Assembly (NCBI GenBank): GCA_001632435.1
Contig: KV424103.1
Span: 1 to 51,502 of the forward strand
From: Calocera cornea HHB12733
Lineage: Eukaryota > Basidiomycota > Dacrymycetes > Dacrymycetales > Dacrymycetaceae
Reading direction: 5' to 3'
Length of the DNA stretch: 51,502 bases
Shown here: positions 12,290-22,281 of the stretch, one piece after another
Layout: each line of letters opens with the position of its first letter
Numbering within the stretch: position 1 is the stretch's first letter
Notes under the pieces: generated by a model
Databases searched by the model: none
What the model was told of the DNA's origin: nothing
The model's input: the letters and a program-made list of their open reading frames with translations, nothing else
Translations under genes and position numbers: made by a program

Positions 12290-13084
12290 TCAAAGCTCGT
12301 TGTCCACCATCTCCTCGTCGTCCTCCTCTCCCATGCCGGCAGCGCGCTCGAACTGCGCTCTGAAGAAGTCGCGGACGATCTCGGCGCCTGTCCGTGCCTC
12401 AGAAGCGACCTTCTCCCAGTCCGCCTCCTCTCCGGCCCACTCGGCCCATACCAGCTCCCCCGGTTCAGAGCCGTGGAACATGAACCCAAATGCGCCTGTC
12501 TCCTCCTTCTCCGTCGGGTCCAGGACGAGCACTCCGTCCCTCGTGCCGACCGTGCAAGCGCAGACGATCCCGCGCATGCTCACGCTCCCCGCGTCGAGGA
12601 ATGCGGCAGTGGCGGCGTTCATCAGCGCCGCCTTACTGGAGAGAGATATTCGGGGTTGGGCATAGACGGAGGAGAGCGAGGAAGGCGATAGGGCTTGGAG
12701 CGTGAGTTGGATGAGGGTGCGCGGGGCTCGGCCGAGTAGGAGGGACGGTGTCAGAGCCGACTTGAGCGTTTGCACTATTGATCGAGCTTGCGTTCCTGCA
12801 CCTGTCATCAACTCAATATACGAGTACATGAGAGCCAGCACTTACCAGCAATGCCTTCTAACGGCCTGACATTCACCTCGAGGAACGCCTCCTCAGGTTT
12901 CTCCCATCCGCTCCTCACTTCAATCGGCCCAGTCACAGATGCCAAAGCGATGGTGCTTCCTGTACATTCACATGAGTCACGCGCGTGTGCCTCAGAACGT
13001 ACACTTACCTGACGCGAACCTGGCCGATCCATCCGCTCTCGAGAGCTCTCCCAGGTCCAGCTTGAGGGTGGGCAGGTCGGTCAT
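12290..13084 (-). CDS. RRP46: Exosome complex component RRP46 (RNase PH fold)
   Basis: Non-catalytic ring subunit of the RNA exosome, acting in 3'-5' RNA processing and decay in nucleus and cytoplasm. Start MTDLPTLKLDLGELSRADGS is the usual Rrp46 opening, then RFASG, an intron, STIALASVTGPIEVR, EEAFLEVNVRPLEG and a second intron at about 12785-12840. The distal RNase PH half follows: TLKSALTPSLLLGRAPRTL, IQLTLQALS, NAATAAFLDAGSVSMRGIV, and an acidic C terminus DEEMVDNEL. About 230 residues, as usual for the family. It is convergent with the Golgi-protein gene, 147 bp between stops. Confidence 0.85.
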
Positions 13085-14362
13085 CGTGTTCGCATCAGCG
13101 GGCTGCAGCGGTCGGGAGGGACGCAGGAGGGATGCGAAAAAGTCGTAGTAAGGGTCCTCCTGTCTGGGCCGGATCTCGATTACGTCGTCCGTCGGTCACC
13201 TCTCGGCAAATGTCAACCTCCGCCGAATATCGATCTGTGTGCGGGCTGATTTGATCGCAAAATAATTGCAATCTACATCGAGCGTCTACTGTGGATCAAT
13301 ATGCACCATGCTGGACGCCCGCTTGGCGCTGGCTGCGGCTGCATTCCTGAAGTGGGACAGGAGGCAATCGCCGCTGAACTTGAAACAGGGGAAAGTGCGA
13401 GTTAGCTGAACAATACGTAACGATGGTCTTCATTTTTAGCATCTGCGGCTACGCATGCTACGTCCCGCTCTCCACGTCGACGAAAGGAGATCTCCTGCGT
13501 TCAGACAGGGACAGGAGATGAGCATATATGCGCAACACTGCAGAACTGGAACGGTTGGGGATGTCACTCCATGTGCAAATAGCTTTTGAATACGGCGGAG
13601 TTCCCTTCCAAATCCTCTCTGATAGGGAGCACCGATCCAGCCATGTAGACCTCCAGTGCCTGATCGTCGCATGTGTTTGTGCTGCCAAAGTCCTATAACA
13701 CCGTCGGCGTTCTCGTCCGCCGGAAGACGAAGATCTGCGTGTGCCCTGAGCCGGCTCCCTCCCTCTGGCTCAGACTATCCACCAACGGCGTTTGTTCTCG
13801 GGCTGCCGAGCACTAACATTAGGCTGCTGTTGAAGAGCTCAGAACGGTCTTCCAGCTGTTGTTCACGAGCAGAAAACGGCCGAGCTGCGCGCAGGGTCAG
13901 GGCCAGGGCCAGCAACAACAGCAGTGTGATTTCCGAAAGAGTGAGATGCAGACTTGGAAGAGCGTGGAAGCGAGGATACAGTATGCAGGAAGCCGTTCCC
14001 CAGTCGTAACTTGCGCTTCTGTATCCGTCCACGTTGCAGAATGGAGCGGCGCTCGAATGTGCGCTTCTTCCCATCGCCGCATCATCATGATCCCCCTGGT
14101 TCTGGGAAACTGGGCGATAACAGCCCATGGTCAGGGAGCGGGGATGCGCATATCGCGGACGACCACGTATTACAGCGGTCACTCCCGCGGGCTGCTATCT
14201 CTCCGCACCCCCCGCAGATGCACACCAATACTTCATCATCAGCTCATTGAAGAACACCCAAGGCGGCCGAGGGGCCGCGTCTGCTCATCCCTGGCTATAG
14301 TAGCGAGCCGCCCAGATTGGGGAGGCTGCCCGCTGGCAGTCCCGGTGACCTGGGGCGGGCTG

Positions 14363-14374
14363 TGCACCGGTGCA
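14363..14374. repeat. 12-bp perfect palindrome
   Basis: TGCACCGGTGCA within the gene-poor region. Could be a dimer binding site; no neighbour supports a specific role. Confidence 0.5.
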
Positions 14375-16604
14375 GGATCGACAGCGCTTGCCGGTCCAGG
14401 GCGAGTGCTGTCAGTTGTTGCCCAATGCAGGCGCCGGCTGCACACCGGTAGATGGGGAGCGAGGGGCCGGTATCTGCGGTGACCGAGCTGGATGCGGATC
14501 CGCACTGGCTGGCCAGAAGTCGTACACAGGCGAGAGTGAATAGCCTGGCTGACCGGCAGCGAGTGCACCGCGAACAGATGCATGCCAAGCAGAGCGTGTA
14601 AGATGGTGCCAGACGTGAAGAGACGTGGAAGAGAATCGGGGGTTGTCGACGTTTGCAAGCATCGCATACGACCAATCTTGAGCCAAGCGTCGTACTACCC
14701 ACAGCACAGGTTGGCCAAGCGCGCGCTCTGTTCCCCGAACGTGCCAACACAGCCATCCCGGATGCGTGCGCCTTTTGTTCACAGGCGAAGCATCCCACCA
14801 ATCATTTCGCGCAACGTGCCCCCGGCCGAGCGACCGGTACGTGCGATTGCGACAGGCGTGGCCGAAGACAGAGAAGCAGATCGGCCCGGTTCTATTACGT
14901 CGTGCCCGACCTGCTGCGCAAGGGATGCCGGTGCGCCCTCCGGAGGAGCATGGCACGACGCCGGATACGTGGCAGTGGTGACGAAACCCGTGACCGAGGG
15001 ATCTGCCAGCGCGATGCTGGGCCGGCGGCTCGCACGGGAGCGCCCCGCCGGTTGGGGATGCGCTGGTCGAAACCGCAAGTCTTTCGCTGGCACGGCACGA
15101 TCACAGGGAAACGCGGGCCCGGCGGCCGGGGAGGAAGCCGTGCGAAGCAGAAGCAACTAGGCGAAATGTGGCGAGGGGGCAGCAGGGGTCCAACCCCATC
15201 CCGGCGCAGGATTTCCCTAATCCGTCCTCCGGGGCCGAAGGCGGGGTGAATATGAACATTGCTCGTCATTGTCAGGAATCAGCGATAGGAGGTGGATTGG
15301 ATCATGAGACGCGGGCAGAGAGCGTGCGGAGGCCGTCGGAGTGGGAAAACGGAAGGCAGCAATCGATGGCTTCGCGACATTTGTTGGACCGAGCGGGTGG
15401 GCAGGAGCACCATGTCCTTGTTGGGATGCACGGCCCGAGAGCCAAGAACTGGGTGAGGTCCGCCCGGTGCGGGGTTCAGGGAGGGCACTAGGACTGCACT
15501 GTGCACTCTCTTGCCCAGGGTGTTCATATCAGTGAGCCTATCGCAACCACCCGCTCTGTGTACGCAACGCACCTGAGCCGCGCTGCACATACATATGCCG
15601 AAAGCAGCCATTACGGCACCCCTTCAGAATGTGCCGCATTGGGAGCACGGGTCAACAGAGCAGAGCAGATTAGAGCTTGCCCACCACGCGCGCGCCGGAG
15701 GACCGGGTGCGCCGGAAATGCGGCGATATGCGCCGTGTGCCCGTTATGCGCGGCAGGGTTCGCATGACGTGTGGAATGCGGGGATATAGGCTCGCAGGGG
15801 ATGTCCCCAAAGGTCCCGGGTTTGGTTACGTGAACTAGCAAACGATTGCGCGGGTGCCGGCCCAACCCCGTTGAAGCGTTGTACTGTACCGTATCATTGC
15901 AGTGCATTGTATTGCATTGCGCCAAGCGATTGAAGCCTTCTGCCCGATGGGGAAGGATGATCGGTACTGTATCGCATTAGGAAGTGCAGCTGGGAATGTA
16001 AACATCGCGGCGCGCAGCAGGCGGCAGATCGCAGTGCACTTCGCCGGCCGTGTCGGCACCGGCCACCGGGAGCGGATGGGGGCGGATGAGCCGGTGGCGG
16101 GCGTGTGCCGGGCGCTGTTCGACGTGTTGTGTTGTATTGTCCTGTATTGCGGGTGTGGTCGCCACGGCTGTTGCTACAAAGTAGTTGAATGTTATGAGCC
16201 CGCCTCCGGAGTGCTTGGCAGTAACGCGTGCCCCCGCCCTCTGCCTTTCCATGCTCCGACACTCGGGAGCAGGTGGCAGGTGGTAGGTAGGGGACGCGGT
16301 GGGGCGCCCGAAATCAGTTGATTCGGGTTTGATTGAACCTGATCTGCCCTGTTTCCCGTCCCCTGAGTGATCCTGGCGGCGGAATGGAAGCGCGGCCCGA
16401 GCTCTCCCCCTGGTGACCCCCCGCCGCCGTCACGACCCCGCCCATCGTCGCGGGGCAGCAGCACTAGCGGGCGGAGATACTTTGCGGGCGGGCGGGCGAT
16501 CGGAGGTGTCCTGCGCTGCTGCTGTCGAGGTGAGCATGTGCAGCTGTGCTGTGGAGCGCGTACGGTGCGATTGCCTGACGCGTGGGACGGAAAGACGTCG
16601 CCTT

Positions 16605-16636
16605 GAGTGTTGTTGGTATGCTATCTCACGCCGGGC
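16605..16636 (+). repeat. Two-part direct repeat, copy 1
   Basis: GAGTGTTGTT (16605-16614), 12-bp spacer, CACGCCGGGC (16627-16636). The same two 10-mers recur in the same order 271-274 bp downstream. Possible paired protein-binding site; function unknown. Confidence 0.5.
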
Positions 16637-16875
16637 GTAGAGTTGTATGCTGGCATTGTAATCTCGCGGGCGACGCGCGCAGGAGGGGAATGACATCAGT
16701 GCTCGCCATGCAGGACAGCGCGTCATGCCCGCCAGGTTAGGGCAATCTCAGCGCGACTCGGCGCAAGGAACGTGTCGCGCGCGGTCGCCCTGCCTCACAT
16801 GCCCGGCCGGCGGTGTGCCGTTCCCCGCAAGAGTGCCGATGCGCACATACTATAATTGCTGATCGCACCGGATTG

Positions 16876-16910
16876 GAGTGTTGTTATTGTCTCAGGATTG
16901 CACGCCGGGC
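16876..16910 (+). repeat. Two-part direct repeat, copy 2
   Basis: GAGTGTTGTT (16876-16885), 15-bp spacer, CACGCCGGGC (16901-16910). Both half-motifs are identical to copy 1; only the spacer differs in length and sequence. Confidence 0.5.
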
Positions 16911-17660
16911 CGGCACTGCTGCTGTAACTAGGTGGGGGTTAGACGAGCTGCCAGCCGCCGTGACGTCGCTGCTTCGCGACGCGCCTCCTGCTGGCGTTCC
17001 AGGTAGAACGCAGCGGGGAAGGCCGTCGCCGCTTGGCACGCCCGGCTGCCAGCCATGCCAGATGACGCTGCCTCCCCGCGCAACGCCCGCCCCAGCAGCA
17101 TAGCAGCGCTCCCCGTGGTTTCCAGGCGGGAGAGACAGGGGGAAAACTTGCGGGGTGTGTCTCTTGGTGCGCAAGGCACTCCTGCTCAGACGGGCGTTGG
17201 TAGCGCGCTGCGGTGGCAGGCCAGGGCGTTCGCGGGTGCGCGGGCCAGGGACAGACATGTCTTGCGCTGACATGCAGGGCATTGATCAGGCGCGCGTCAT
17301 CCCGAAAACCTGCGCCGGTTGCCTCCGTCCCATCTGCGCATCTGCGCCCGCCGGCGCGGGCCAATAGGGGGCGAGGAAGGGCGAGAGCTTGCCGAGCGGG
17401 GCCTGAAGTGGGAAAATTGCTCGCCCGCGAACGGGCGGGCGCTGCGGGCGTTGTTTTGATTTTCCGGGAGGGCGGATGGGCCCGCTAGGGTTTGTGTCCG
17501 CTGTTGGTGCTGATGCGAGCCACCCTGTTATTTGTGTCCGGGGGAAGCGGAGGGAATGAGGGGATGGGACGGGGTGTGCGCACCGGACTGCCGCATGCGC
17601 TGCTGGGATGGAATCTCATTCACGGTGGGCACCCCCCATCAAAAGGGCATCGCTTCTCGT

Positions 17661-18182
17661 CCTTCCTCCCCTCCCACTCTTCACATCCCTTCCCTCGCTT
17701 CCCTCCTTCCCTCTTCGGGAGGTCAAGCCCCTCCCCCCCCCCCCCCTCCCCTCCCCTCTGCGTATATTAATTCGCCCCCTCCCCCCTCGAGCCCATCCCC
17801 CACCCCACCCCACCCCACCCCTCCTCACCTCCCGCCCGCCCTCCCTCGAAGCGCACGCTACCCACCAGGCAACGAACGCTGCCCCAACCACCCAACCCCC
17901 CAGACTGCTTCACGATGCTCGTCAGCTGTAGTAGTCAATAAGCCCGGCGTCGTCGTGCTCGACAGACGCAAGTCTCCGCCCCGGCAGGCCATATAGCCAC
18001 CAACAGCTTCCTGCCACTCCCTCCCCCATCCCATCCCATCCCCTCCCCGCACACCCCGCACACCCCCACCCTCTACCCCGTGGAACATACCCGCTCCGGA
18101 CAGCTCCGGAACACCCCGTGCGGACCTCCCACTCACCCCGGCCAGAAGCTACACGACGAACCCACAGCCGCGACACGCAGCC
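17661..18182 (+). promoter_or_regulatory. C/T-rich core promoter and leader of the 235-residue gene
   Basis: Strongly pyrimidine-rich plus strand containing a C14 run at 17733-17746 and a TATATTAA at 17763-17770. A (CCCCA)n block at 17792-17821 and a second run of C blocks at 18023-18048 make the minus strand G-quadruplex capable. An upstream ATG at 17915 opens a nine-codon frame (MLVSCSSQ, stop at 17941). TATA followed by CT-rich DNA is a common layout of strongly expressed filamentous-fungal genes. The transcription start is not known. Confidence 0.5.
17792..17821 (-). repeat. G-quadruplex-capable G runs (minus strand)
   Basis: Plus-strand C blocks separated by single A give five or more G runs of at least four on the minus strand. 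They lie 22-51 bp downstream of the TATATTAA at 17763. A second such block (three- to five-base runs with AT or T spacers) is at 18023-18048. Confidence 0.6.
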
Positions 18183-18890
18183 ATGTCCCAGATGCTCTCC
18201 CCGCACCACAGGCACCACCACCCGCCCATGGCGCACCTCCGCCCCTGCCTCAAGCCGTCCCCCACCCCGTCCCCCATCGCATCCCTCCCGGCCTCACCCT
18301 GCCCCACCCCGGCCCTCCAGTACAACCCCCACCAGCAGCAGCAGCAGCAGCAGCATCGTGGCGTGCACTTCCCCCCGCCCGCGAACCTGCACCGCGTCCA
18401 CCCGGCCCACAGCAGGCATGAGTATGACCGCACGCCCATCGCCCCTCCCTCAGAGGTCGAGCGCTCCTGCGCCCTCCCCGCCCGCGGCTGCCCGGGCAAG
18501 ACGTACGACGCGTACGCGATTGACCGCATCCGCCCGGCGCCCAAGCCCCTCCAGCTCCAGGCAGGTGCTCCCCCAATGCTCACCTTCTCCGGCTCGAGCA
18601 GCGAAGAGAGCGACGAGGCGTATTCAAGCATGCACGATCCCGAGCCTATGCCCGCGTACACCTCGAGCGCCCCCAGCCCACGCCAGGTCACAAGCTATCA
18701 CGAGATGCAGTTTCTCCCGCACGCACCGGCCAAGCGGCGCTCGACGTCCCCTGCCCGCCGCGAGCCGGTTGAGGAAGAGCAACGTGGCCGGCCAGACATG
18801 CTGAGGAAGAAGGTCGCGTGCAAGGGCCAGGGCGCCCAGTGGAACGAGTGGAGCGCGGACGACGATGGCGGATGCCTCGGCGGCTTCTGA
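18183..18890 (+). CDS. Low-complexity 235-residue protein, conserved agaricomycete type
   Basis: Single-exon frame of 235 residues. The N terminus is rich in His, Pro and Ser (MSQMLSPHHRHHHPPMAHL), with a Q7 tract from (CAG)7 at 18333-18353. A distinct patch follows: RGVHFPPPANLHRVH, then YDRTPIAPPSEVERSCALPA with RGCPGKTYDAY. The rest is Ser/Pro-rich (SGSSSEESDEAYSSMHD) and basic near KRRSTSPARREP, with a C terminus DDDGGCLGGF. I recall a similar G-V-x-FPP...YDR-x-PI...CALP-x-RGCPG-x-TY patch in uncharacterised agaricomycete proteins, but no function is known to me. No signal peptide or membrane helix. Likely disordered; the CxLPxRGCPG segment is the only ordered-looking part. Confidence 0.7.
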   Translation: MSQMLSPHHRHHHPPMAHLRPCLKPSPTPSPIASLPASPCPTPALQYNPHQQQQQQQHRGVHFPPPANLHRVHPAHSRHEYDRTPIAPPSEVERSCALPARGCPGKTYDAYAIDRIRPAPKPLQLQAGAPPMLTFSGSSSEESDEAYSSMHDPEPMPAYTSSAPSPRQVTSYHEMQFLPHAPAKRRSTSPARREPVEEEQRGRPDMLRKKVACKGQGAQWNEWSADDDGGCLGGF

Positions 18891-20230
18891 AGCGGTTTTT
18901 GAGCCGGCTCCGTGCTCCCTCGCTCGCCAGCAAAATTAGTGTGAAGCGGTGGAATCGTTATTGGCGCCCCTGGCCCGGCCTCAGTATCTGCACCCTCCCT
19001 CCCTCCCCTCCCGGTGATATTGGTGTCGGTGTCGGCGGCGGCTGCTCCCCATATTCCCTTGAGCGGTTGATCTTCTCATTGTCATATCCTATTTCCCCGC
19101 ATCCTCATCCTCATCCTCATCATCCTCAGAACACTCTGTATCCACAGCAGCGTCACGTTTCCCTCCCATCCCTCGCATACACAAGGACCACGGTCCTCAT
19201 TACCCGCGTTTCCTGCCCCCCTGGGGTGCGGAATGCACAACTAGCATTTTGAATTTAGGAGTAGGAGTGGGAGTCTTGTATAGGCTACGCTTGTCATTCC
19301 AATACGATGATATCATTCCACAACGGACAACGGGTCGTGCCCTCGGTGTGGATGGATATCGAGGGCGTGCGGGCATCCGCTGCAGGACAACGGAGTGCAT
19401 GCACCTGGTTCACAATTGTCTAGGACAGTAGTGCGGAGGGAGATTTCCTGCACACTCTCGTCCTTCCGACTCTCTCCTTTCATTTATGAGACGACCAGCT
19501 GTATGCGCCCTGGGATGGAATGGGTTGGGTTGCTGACGCTATTGACAACTGGTGCGTGTTGGCCGCGCAAGAACGGTCAGCCCCGGCGGAGCGACCCGAC
19601 TGTCCCGCCGGCCCGCCCGCCCTCACCCGAGGAATGTTATGCCTGCTACCCTATAACCCTAGGCTGTCAGCCTATCCCAATCCAGCATTAATGGGCTGCA
19701 GATGTTAGCTTCCCCAAATCGAGCGAGCGGTGGGCAGCGGCCCCGGGACGGGAGAGGGGGGCGACCCGGCCCTGAACACAACGCTGTACATGGCGCAAGG
19801 CTCTGAGGGCGTTAGGCGGTGGGCAGTCCCGGGAGCTTGGGGGTGCTGCGGGAATTGGGGCCGATTGCCGTAGAGGGATTTGTCAGAAAGCCGACGTTGG
19901 GTTGTCCACCGATGGAAGTGGGAAACGCCGTGCCTCCGAGTTCCCGTTCTGCGCACGGGCCACCGACAGAAGCTGTATTTGAGTGGCTATGCTTCGAATG
20001 GCTCCGTGCGGGTCTGCCCCCGCTCCCGCATGCGATCTTTGGCTGACCACCTCAGCGCGCGCGACGAAAAAGTGCTGTTCCTCCAGGCCCTGCAGACGCT
20101 CGCCGGCTCACGCTCTCTCCCCTCACACCCTCTCCCTTCCCCCGCCTTCTACTCCGGCGTCCTTTGTTGGGGTTCTGCTGTGCTGTCGAGGGTCAGAGGT
20201 CGAATTTACGATATACTGAAAAAAGTGCTA
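18891..20230. other. Spacer between the 235-residue gene and EGD1
   Basis: About 1.3 kb. A short ATCCTC hexamer repeat lies at 19101-19127, probably in the 3' UTR of the upstream gene. No coding relic or RNA gene recognised. A pyrimidine-rich segment (20095-20165) just upstream of the EGD1 start probably belongs to its promoter or leader. Confidence 0.45.
19101..19127 (+). repeat. ATCCTC hexamer repeat
   Basis: ATCCTC x3, ATC, ATCCTC, behind the 235-residue gene, probably in its 3' UTR. Simple-sequence repeat with no evident role. Confidence 0.7.
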
Positions 20231-21012
20231 TGGACCCGTCAAAGTTGGCCAAGCTGCAGGCGGCGGCAGCGAGCAACCGGATCGGTGCGTTGTGTTCAAA
20301 CGGGTGGAGAGGAAGGCGCTGACGCATTGTTCCTTCCTTATTCCTCTCTCCGCTGCGCCGTCATCTGTGTCTCGTTGACGCCGCAATTGTTCTGCCTGTT
20401 CTGCGGATGGAAATACTCGTACGACGACTGTCCTCTCCCACACACGTGACGCCCCATCCGACTCGGCTCGCTGCACCCACCAGGCGGCAAGGGCACCGTC
20501 CGACGCAAGGTCGTGCGCAAGCCGGCCAAGAACTCGGCGCAGGACGACAAGAAGCTGCAGGGCGCGCTCAAGAAGCTCGCCGTCCAGCCCATCGCGGGCG
20601 TCGAGGAGGTCAACATGTTCAAGGAAGACGGCAACGTCCTCCATTTCTCTGCTCCAACAGGTGCGTCTGGTCCCACATATATGCGTGCTGGGAGCACCGG
20701 TGCTGATCGATGTGCGCTCGCTTCGTCGCAACAGTCCACGCCGCCGTCCCCGCGAACACGTTCGCGATCTACGGCGTCGGGCAAACAAAAGAGCTGACCG
20801 AGCTCGTCCCCGGCATCCTGAACCAGCTCGGGCCCGACTCGCTCGCCTCCCTCCGCAAGCTCGCCGAGTCGTACCAGCAGATCCAGGCCCAGCAGGCCGC
20901 GGGCGCAAAGGACAAGGGCGCGGACGAGGACGAGGACGACGTGCCCGACCTCGTCGAGAACTTCGATGTGGAGGAGGGTGGCGACAAGGGCAAGCTGGAG
21001 GAGCTCGAGTAG
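20231..21012 (+). CDS. EGD1: Nascent polypeptide-associated complex subunit beta (BTF3/Egd1)
   Basis: Beta subunit of NAC, which binds nascent chains at the ribosome exit and shields them from signal recognition particle and from misfolding. Start [18 protein letters not shown], an intron, then [16 protein letters not shown], which contains the RRK-x(n)-KK ribosome-binding motif. The NAC domain core follows ([34 protein letters not shown]), an intron at about 20660-20732, [32 protein letters not shown], and an acidic C-terminal tail ([20 protein letters not shown]) ending KLEELE. Length about 170 residues, normal for the family. The first intron is unusually long for this window, about 200 bp, as in many translation-related fungal genes. 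Confidence 0.93.
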
Positions 21013-21036
21013 GCGGAGCAGGGGCCCAAGTGGAAG

Positions 21037-21076
21037 TGGCATGGCATGGCGTGGCGTGGTGTGGTGTGGTGTGGTG
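21037..21076 (+). repeat. TGGYR pentanucleotide microsatellite
   Basis: Eight 5-bp units: TGGCA x2, TGGCG x2, TGGTG x4, just behind the EGD1 stop. Probably inside its 3' UTR. The ordered drift of the last two bases suggests stepwise local expansion. Confidence 0.85.
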
Positions 21077-21197
21077 CTGAGCGGTGCTGAAGTTGTCCGA
21101 GTAACGAATCCATTACCACCTCATGTCCGGCATCCGTGTGTTAACGCAATAACCGAGCGGCTTGCTGAGCCGCGCAATGTTATTCCTGCATATGTAT

Positions 21198-21312
21198 CGG
21201 TGGCTTTCAATGTCCTTGTTCGGTGGCTTTAAATGTCGTTGCCCGGTGACTTTCAGGAACGTTTGTCGGTGACATTCAGCGTCGTTGATCGGTGGCATCA
21301 ATGGGGCCGATA
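21198..21312 (+). repeat. 23-bp minisatellite, five units
   Basis: Five units start with CGGTG at 21198, 21221, 21244, 21267 and 21290, exactly 23 bp apart, with core CGGTGRCWTTCA followed by a more variable half. The period is not a multiple of three, so it was not selected as a protein repeat. The constant spacing with diverged units suggests an old repeat or an array of binding sites. Confidence 0.85.
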
Positions 21313-22281
21313 TGCGCGGATCCTCGGTCTTGGTCGGTATGTGGAGCTTCATGGTGGAAGTAACCATGAAACATATATCGAATGCACTGTCGATGAAGTC
21401 GATACAATGGCATCAAGGAGGCACAATCGTGCAGTCTCGGTGGATATGCCGAGCTCCACCATAGAAGGCTATCAAGTCGCATTTCCACCGCCGCCCCTGC
21501 GGCTCGTCACGTCGTCGCGACAAGGCGAAGTCCATCAAACTGTCTGCTACAACGAAGCCGTGTGCGTGCAGCATACATACACTGGCCGACCCATTGTCCC
21601 ATCGCTGTGGAGATCACGTGAACTCCAGTCCACGTTCAACCCCTGTCATCCTCGTTTCCAAGCCATGAGCTCCCCGCACGTTTGCAATTGCACTTGAGTC
21701 GCCGATAGCGCACGGCATACGGACAATGGTATTGAGTCATGAACTCGAATGTAGGGGTCACCCAACGCTCGGATGGTGACTCCCGATTGAAGTTTCAACG
21801 GTCCGCCTAAGGGCGCTGGAGGCATACAAATGCATTGAAATGAAAAAGAACCTACATGTGCCGCAGAACTGCTCGCCTTACGAGACTGAGTAATCATATG
21901 TATCACCGTATCACGTCATCGAAGCACTGCTGAAAAAGGTGAAAATAGTCTGGTGAAGAACAAGGGAATCCTATTCAGTGCAGATTCCGCGGGAATAGGC
22001 AGTCCACCGACACGAGGCGACTGCTGAATTGCTTCCACCATGTACCCACCAACGGACGGAATTTGAGCCGATATCTCGATCGTAGGAGTGTATGCCTCCC
22101 TTCATCGGCACGGCAGTACCTCTCCGAAATAGGCGCCCATAAAACTTCTACCAAACGGTGTCCTTAGAGTAGCGTCGTGCTTCAATGTACAGTGTAGATG
22201 GTCTCAGGGGCTCGGTGGTCACCTCGGTAGTAGTTCTATGCCCCCTCGCATGGAAGAGAGGGGGTGGTTGCAACCGGGTTA

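Larger units (their letters stand above)
13085..17660. other. About 4.6 kb of GC-rich DNA without a recognised gene
   Basis: Overlapping open frames occur on both strands and all frames, as expected by chance in GC-rich DNA. None has a recognisable motif, a splice-consistent extension or a family composition. Visible small features are a perfect 12-bp palindrome TGCACCGGTGCA at 14363-14374, clusters of TGTATTGC-like words at 15900-16160, and a repeated two-part motif at 16605-16636 and 16876-16910. It may be a long upstream regulatory region for the gene at 18183, or may hold unannotated noncoding transcripts; the sequence does not decide. Confidence 0.45.
21013..22281. other. Spacer with two tandem repeats
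   Basis: About 1.27 kb holding a pentanucleotide repeat (21037-21076) and a 23-bp minisatellite (21198-21312). A 154-codon open frame at 21233-21697 begins inside the minisatellite and matches nothing I know; it is not called as a gene. No other coding signal recognised. Confidence 0.45.

Noticed and set aside
14239..15269. Several overlapping open frames of 110-198 codons on both strands
   Set aside because: All six frames are open together in GC-rich DNA; compositions are random (rich in Arg, Ala, Pro, Gly) and no motif or splice extension supports any of them.
17608..18236. Long open frames in the C/T-rich block before 18183
   Set aside because: Products of simple sequence (Pro/Ser runs on plus, Gly/Arg runs on minus), all frames open; treated as promoter and leader.
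21233..21697. 154-codon plus-strand open frame behind EGD1
   Set aside because: Begins inside the 23-bp minisatellite, has no recognised domain and no promoter-like context; coding not supported.
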